From: Bacillota bacterium
GTDB lineage: Bacteria > Bacillota > Clostridia > Lachnospirales > CAG-274
Reading direction: 5' to 3'
NCBI GenBank assembly: GCA_017444985.1
Contig: JAFSVK010000009.1
Coordinates: 1-36,238 of the forward strand
Length of the DNA stretch: 36,238 nt
A model generated the notes under the pieces. The model was not told the DNA's origin, did no database searches, and was given only the letters and a program-made list of their open reading frames with translations. Below, piece by piece: positions 34,401 through 36,238 of the stretch (positions are counted from its first letter, which is position 1; every line of letters starts with the position of its first letter). The position numbers and the translations under genes were made by a program.

Positions 34401-36031
34401 AGGTATATACCCATATCCGTTACAAGCTCTTCTCTTATGGCATCAAAGGGAGGGTTCGTTACCTGTGCAAACATCTGCCTAAAGTAGTTGAAAAGAGGGG
34501 GCATTTGTTTATCCAAAGGAGGAAGGGCTATATCGCTTCCCATAGAAGCTATGGGCTCCGCTCCTTTTTCTGCCATGGGCAGTATGGATGTTCTTATGTT
34601 TTCATAGCTGTAGCCGAAAACCTTTTGTAGCCTTGCAAGTTCCTCATCGGAATAGGACTTAACGGCTTTATTTGGTATATGAAGGTCGTGAAGACCTATT
34701 AGATTTGCATCCAGCCATTCTCCGTAGGGTGAACGGGAGGCATAACGATCCTTTAACTCCTCATCATCAACGATACGCCCCTGTAGGGTATCCGTCAAAA
34801 GCATTTTACCGGGACGAAGTCTGTCTTTTTTAACTATATTTTCCTCCGGCACATCTACACAGCCCGTTTCGGAGGAAAGTATGAGGAAGCCGTCCTTTGT
34901 AACTATATATCTTGAAGGTCTGAGACCGTTTCTGTCAAGCACCGCACCTAAAATATCGCCGTCTGTGAATACTATGGAAACGGGACCGTCCCAAGGCTCC
35001 ATCATCGTAGCGTAGTAGGCGTAAAAATCACGCACGGACTTTGAAAGTGTGGTGTTATTCTTCCAAGGCTCGGGTATGGTTATCATTACCGCCATGGGAA
35101 GGGGTATACCCGACATTACCATAAGCTCCAAAGCATTATCAAGTCTTGCGGAGTCCGAACCCTTTACATTTATGGAAGGAAGTATTTTGTACATATCATC
35201 CTTAAGAAAGGGAGAGTACATTTTCTCTTCACGTCCCAACATTTTATCCGCATTACCCGTAATGGTATTTATTTCACCGTTGTGAACGATAAGCCTGTTG
35301 GGGTGAGCTTTTTGCCAGCTGGGTACGGTATTTGTGGAGAAACGGGAGTGTACGGCGGCTATTGCCGATACAAAGCCTTTATCCCTCAGGTCGTTGTAAA
35401 ATCCCCTCAGCTCATACACAAGGAACATACCCTTGTAAACTATGGTCTTGCTCGAAAATGAACATACATAGGTATTTTCGTCGGACTGTTCAAACTCTCT
35501 TCTTGTTATAAAAAGCTTTCTTTCAAAATCAATGCCCTTGGAGCAATTTTCGGGACGCTTTACAAAGCCTTGCACTATGGAGGGCATACTTTCAAGAGCT
35601 TTTTTACCCAGTATGTTTGCCTTTGTGGGTACCTCTCTCCAGCCTAAAAATTCAAGACCGTTTTTTTCGGATATTATTTCAAAAAGCTTTTTGGCTCTGC
35701 TTCTTTTAAGTTCATTGTTGGGAAAGAAAAACATTCCCACACCGAAGTCTCCCTTCTCTCCCATATCAAAGCCCAGCTTTTTACCTTCTTTTATAAAAAA
35801 ATCATAGGGCATTTGCAGTATTATACCTACGCCATCCCCCGTTTCACCTCTTGCATCCTTACCCGCACGGTGTTCAAGCTTTTCTACTATTTGCAGGGCA
35901 GTTTCCACAACGTAACGAGACTGCTCACCTTTTATATTAACACATGCCCCTATACCACAGTTGTCATGTTCAAAGGTCGGATCGTAAAGACCTTGAGGAT
36001 TAAAGGGATCTTCTTTTCTGAAATTGTCCAT
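31496..36031 (-). CDS. gltB: Glutamate synthase large subunit
   Basis: Makes two glutamates from glutamine and 2-oxoglutarate. The 1511-aa protein matches the bacterial large subunit. After a 24-residue propeptide, catalytic Cys25 (HDNCGIGAC) heads the class II amidotransferase domain (to about 430). A central linker domain and the FMN/synthase domain follow (GEGGESPERL, KPGEGGHLPKGKVYP). The 3Fe-4S cysteines are near residue 1120 (CVMMRVCNLDTCPMG). The C-terminal GXGXG beta-helix spans about 1280-1430 (GSGGQSFGAF, GLSGGKLVL, AGMSGGIAYV). First gene of the six-gene operon. SD is GAAAGGA. The 157-bp repeat lies 44 bp upstream. Confidence 0.97.
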   Translation of the reverse strand: MDNFRKEDPFNPQGLYDPTFEHDNCGIGACVNIKGEQSRYVVETALQIVEKLEHRAGKDARGETGDGVGIILQMPYDFFIKEGKKLGFDMGEKGDFGVGMFFFPNNELKRSRAKKLFEIISEKNGLEFLGWREVPTKANILGKKALESMPSIVQGFVKRPENCSKGIDFERKLFITRREFEQSDENTYVCSFSSKTIVYKGMFLVYELRGFYNDLRDKGFVSAIAAVHSRFSTNTVPSWQKAHPNRLIVHNGEINTITGNADKMLGREEKMYSPFLKDDMYKILPSINVKGSDSARLDNALELMVMSGIPLPMAVMITIPEPWKNNTTLSKSVRDFYAYYATMMEPWDGPVSIVFTDGDILGAVLDRNGLRPSRYIVTKDGFLILSSETGCVDVPEENIVKKDRLRPGKMLLTDTLQGRIVDDEELKDRYASRSPYGEWLDANLIGLHDLHIPNKAVKSYSDEELARLQKVFGYSYENIRTSILPMAEKGAEPIASMGSDIALPPLDKQMPPLFNYFRQMFAQVTNPPFDAIREELVTDMGIYLGSDGNLLDESPENCRVLRVENPILTETDMLKIKSLDSKGLKTAVIPITYYLGTPLEKAIELLFVQVDKAYKDGANIMVLSDRDVDEFHCPIPSLLAVSALQQHLVATKKRTAVALILESGEPREVHHFATLLGYGACAVNPYLAHECIHSLIQDGSLTKDFYAAEDDYNSAVIHGIVKIASKMGISTIQSYQGSKLFEAVGISKELTEKYFAGTVSRIGGIGLKEISLRTEKLHADAYEPLGLGREKNILSVGSHKLRSNKTDHLYTPETIHLLQQATKTGSYQTFKEYSAALTREDNELTLRSLVDFNFDPKGGIDINEVESVESICTRFKTGAMSYGSISQQAHECMAIAMNSIGGKSNSGEGGESPERLEDNRCSAIKQVASGRFGVTSKYLVSAKEIQIKMAQGAKPGEGGHLPKGKVYPWIAKTRHSTAGVGLISPPPHHDIYSIEDLAQLIYDLKNANSKARISVKLVSEAGVGTVAAGVAKAGAQVILISGHDGGTGAAPKSSIYNAGLPWELGVAETHQTLVLNGLRSRVRIETDGKLMTGRDVLVAALLGAEEFGFATAPLVTMGCVMMRVCNLDTCPMGIATQDPKLRARFQGKPEYIINFMHFIAEELREYMARLGIRTVDELVGRTDLLKVKNKAHELNIDLNSILFSVDTDEKKHFVKEDEYDFGLDRTVDQKVIIKKIGSALKKGEHQSVNIDVKNTDRCVGTFFGSEITRIHGDNALEDDTFVINCKGSGGQSFGAFIPKGLTLRLEGDSNDYFGKGLSGGKLVLRKSEKADFKADENIIVGNVVLYGATSGKAFINGVAGERFCVRNSGAVAVCEGVGDHGCEYMTGGRAVILGRTGKNFAAGMSGGIAYVLDEKHDLYTRLNKSDLEVTTLADAEDIAELRSIIEEYYQNTASEKAKLILDDFKNYIPCFKKIIPKDYKWMSEKIKELVKQGSSLDEAELKAFEYMGKEA

Positions 36032-36075
36032 TTTTTCACTTTCCTTTCAATAATGAGGCTTCTGTTTAAAATTTA

Positions 36076-36232
36076 GGGGAGCTCTAAAAAGTGCTATTGA
36101 AGTAAAATTGAGATATCTTGTTCGAGGACTGGGAAATGGCTCGAAGCCAATGTAGAGCATTGGTGAGAGACATTGACGACTAACCTTTGCAAGATAGCCA
36201 ATTTTACAATTTATGACTTTTTAGAGGTTCCC
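36076..36232. repeat. MITE-like 157-bp repeat, copy 2
   Basis: Same length and orientation as the copy at 2202-2358, with ends GGGGAGCTCTAAAAAGT and ACTTTTTAGAGGTTCCC. The central hairpins are identical between copies, and most changes fall in an 8-base patch (36180-36188 region). It lies between the glt operon and whatever is upstream beyond the window, so the operon promoter must be within it, between it and gltB, or beyond it. I see no good -35/-10 pair in the 44 bp between. Confidence 0.8.
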
Positions 36233-36238
36233 TTTATA

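Noticed and set aside
36076-36232. ANTAR-type dual-hexaloop RNA in the repeat before gltB
   Set aside because: The hairpin loops are 3 and 5 bases long and do not follow the A-x-x-G loop rule. The same element also occurs at argS, so it is a dispersed repeat.

Overview
The window comes from a low-to-moderate GC anaerobic member of the Bacillota, most likely class Clostridia. Four things suggest this: the rpsM-rpsK-rpsD-rpoA-rplQ order, a long (167 aa) ribosomal protein L17, a cohesin/dockerin surface protein, and an ANTAR regulator beside a glutamine synthetase family gene. Most genes lie on the minus strand. Two plus-strand pairs (7.6-11.9 kb and 17.5-19.6 kb) interrupt the pattern. I see no rRNA, tRNA or CRISPR array.

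Left part (0.3-7.3 kb, minus): argS follows a small Bfd-like [2Fe-2S] gene, which starts only 9 bases inside the end of a 157-bp MITE-like repeat. That repeat abuts the 3' remnant of a probable Rpn/PD-(D/E)XK transposase gene. Next is a tight four-gene operon: a YetA/PcRGLX-like carbohydrate-active protein, a MATE exporter, a metallo-beta-lactamase-fold hydrolase and a glyoxalase-like protein. An AT-rich plus-strand pair follows: a stand-alone SIR2-domain protein (possible NAD-consuming defence gene) and a 1060-aa secreted protein with leucine-rich repeats, a cohesin, three Ig-like repeats and a dockerin. A DUF234-type AAA ATPase converges on it.

Middle (13.5-21.3 kb): metE and a LysR regulator. 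A perfect T-N11-A palindrome lies about 66 bp upstream of the inferred metE start site, so LysR probably controls metE. The spacers between 16.9 and 19.9 kb hold several families of palindromic dispersed repeats, a stalk-domain (copper amine oxidase N-terminal-like) exported protein and a lipoprotein. An SNF-family sodium symporter follows.

Right part (21.3-36.2 kb, minus): the alpha operon (rpsM, rpsK, rpsD, rpoA, rplQ) has a consensus promoter and a roughly 185-nt leader that can fold. The usual upstream rpmJ/infA are absent. Then comes a six-gene nitrogen operon, gltB-gltD-GS-ANTAR-purF-asnB, with gaps of only 2-24 nt. It combines glutamate synthase, a glutamine synthetase homologue, an RNA-binding antiterminator-type regulator and two further glutamine amidotransferases, so nearly every enzyme makes or consumes glutamine. 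The glutamine synthetase homologue has lost residues normally needed for catalysis, and the ANTAR receiver lacks the phospho-acceptor aspartate. This operon is the most intriguing part of the window. A second copy of the 157-bp repeat sits just upstream of gltB.
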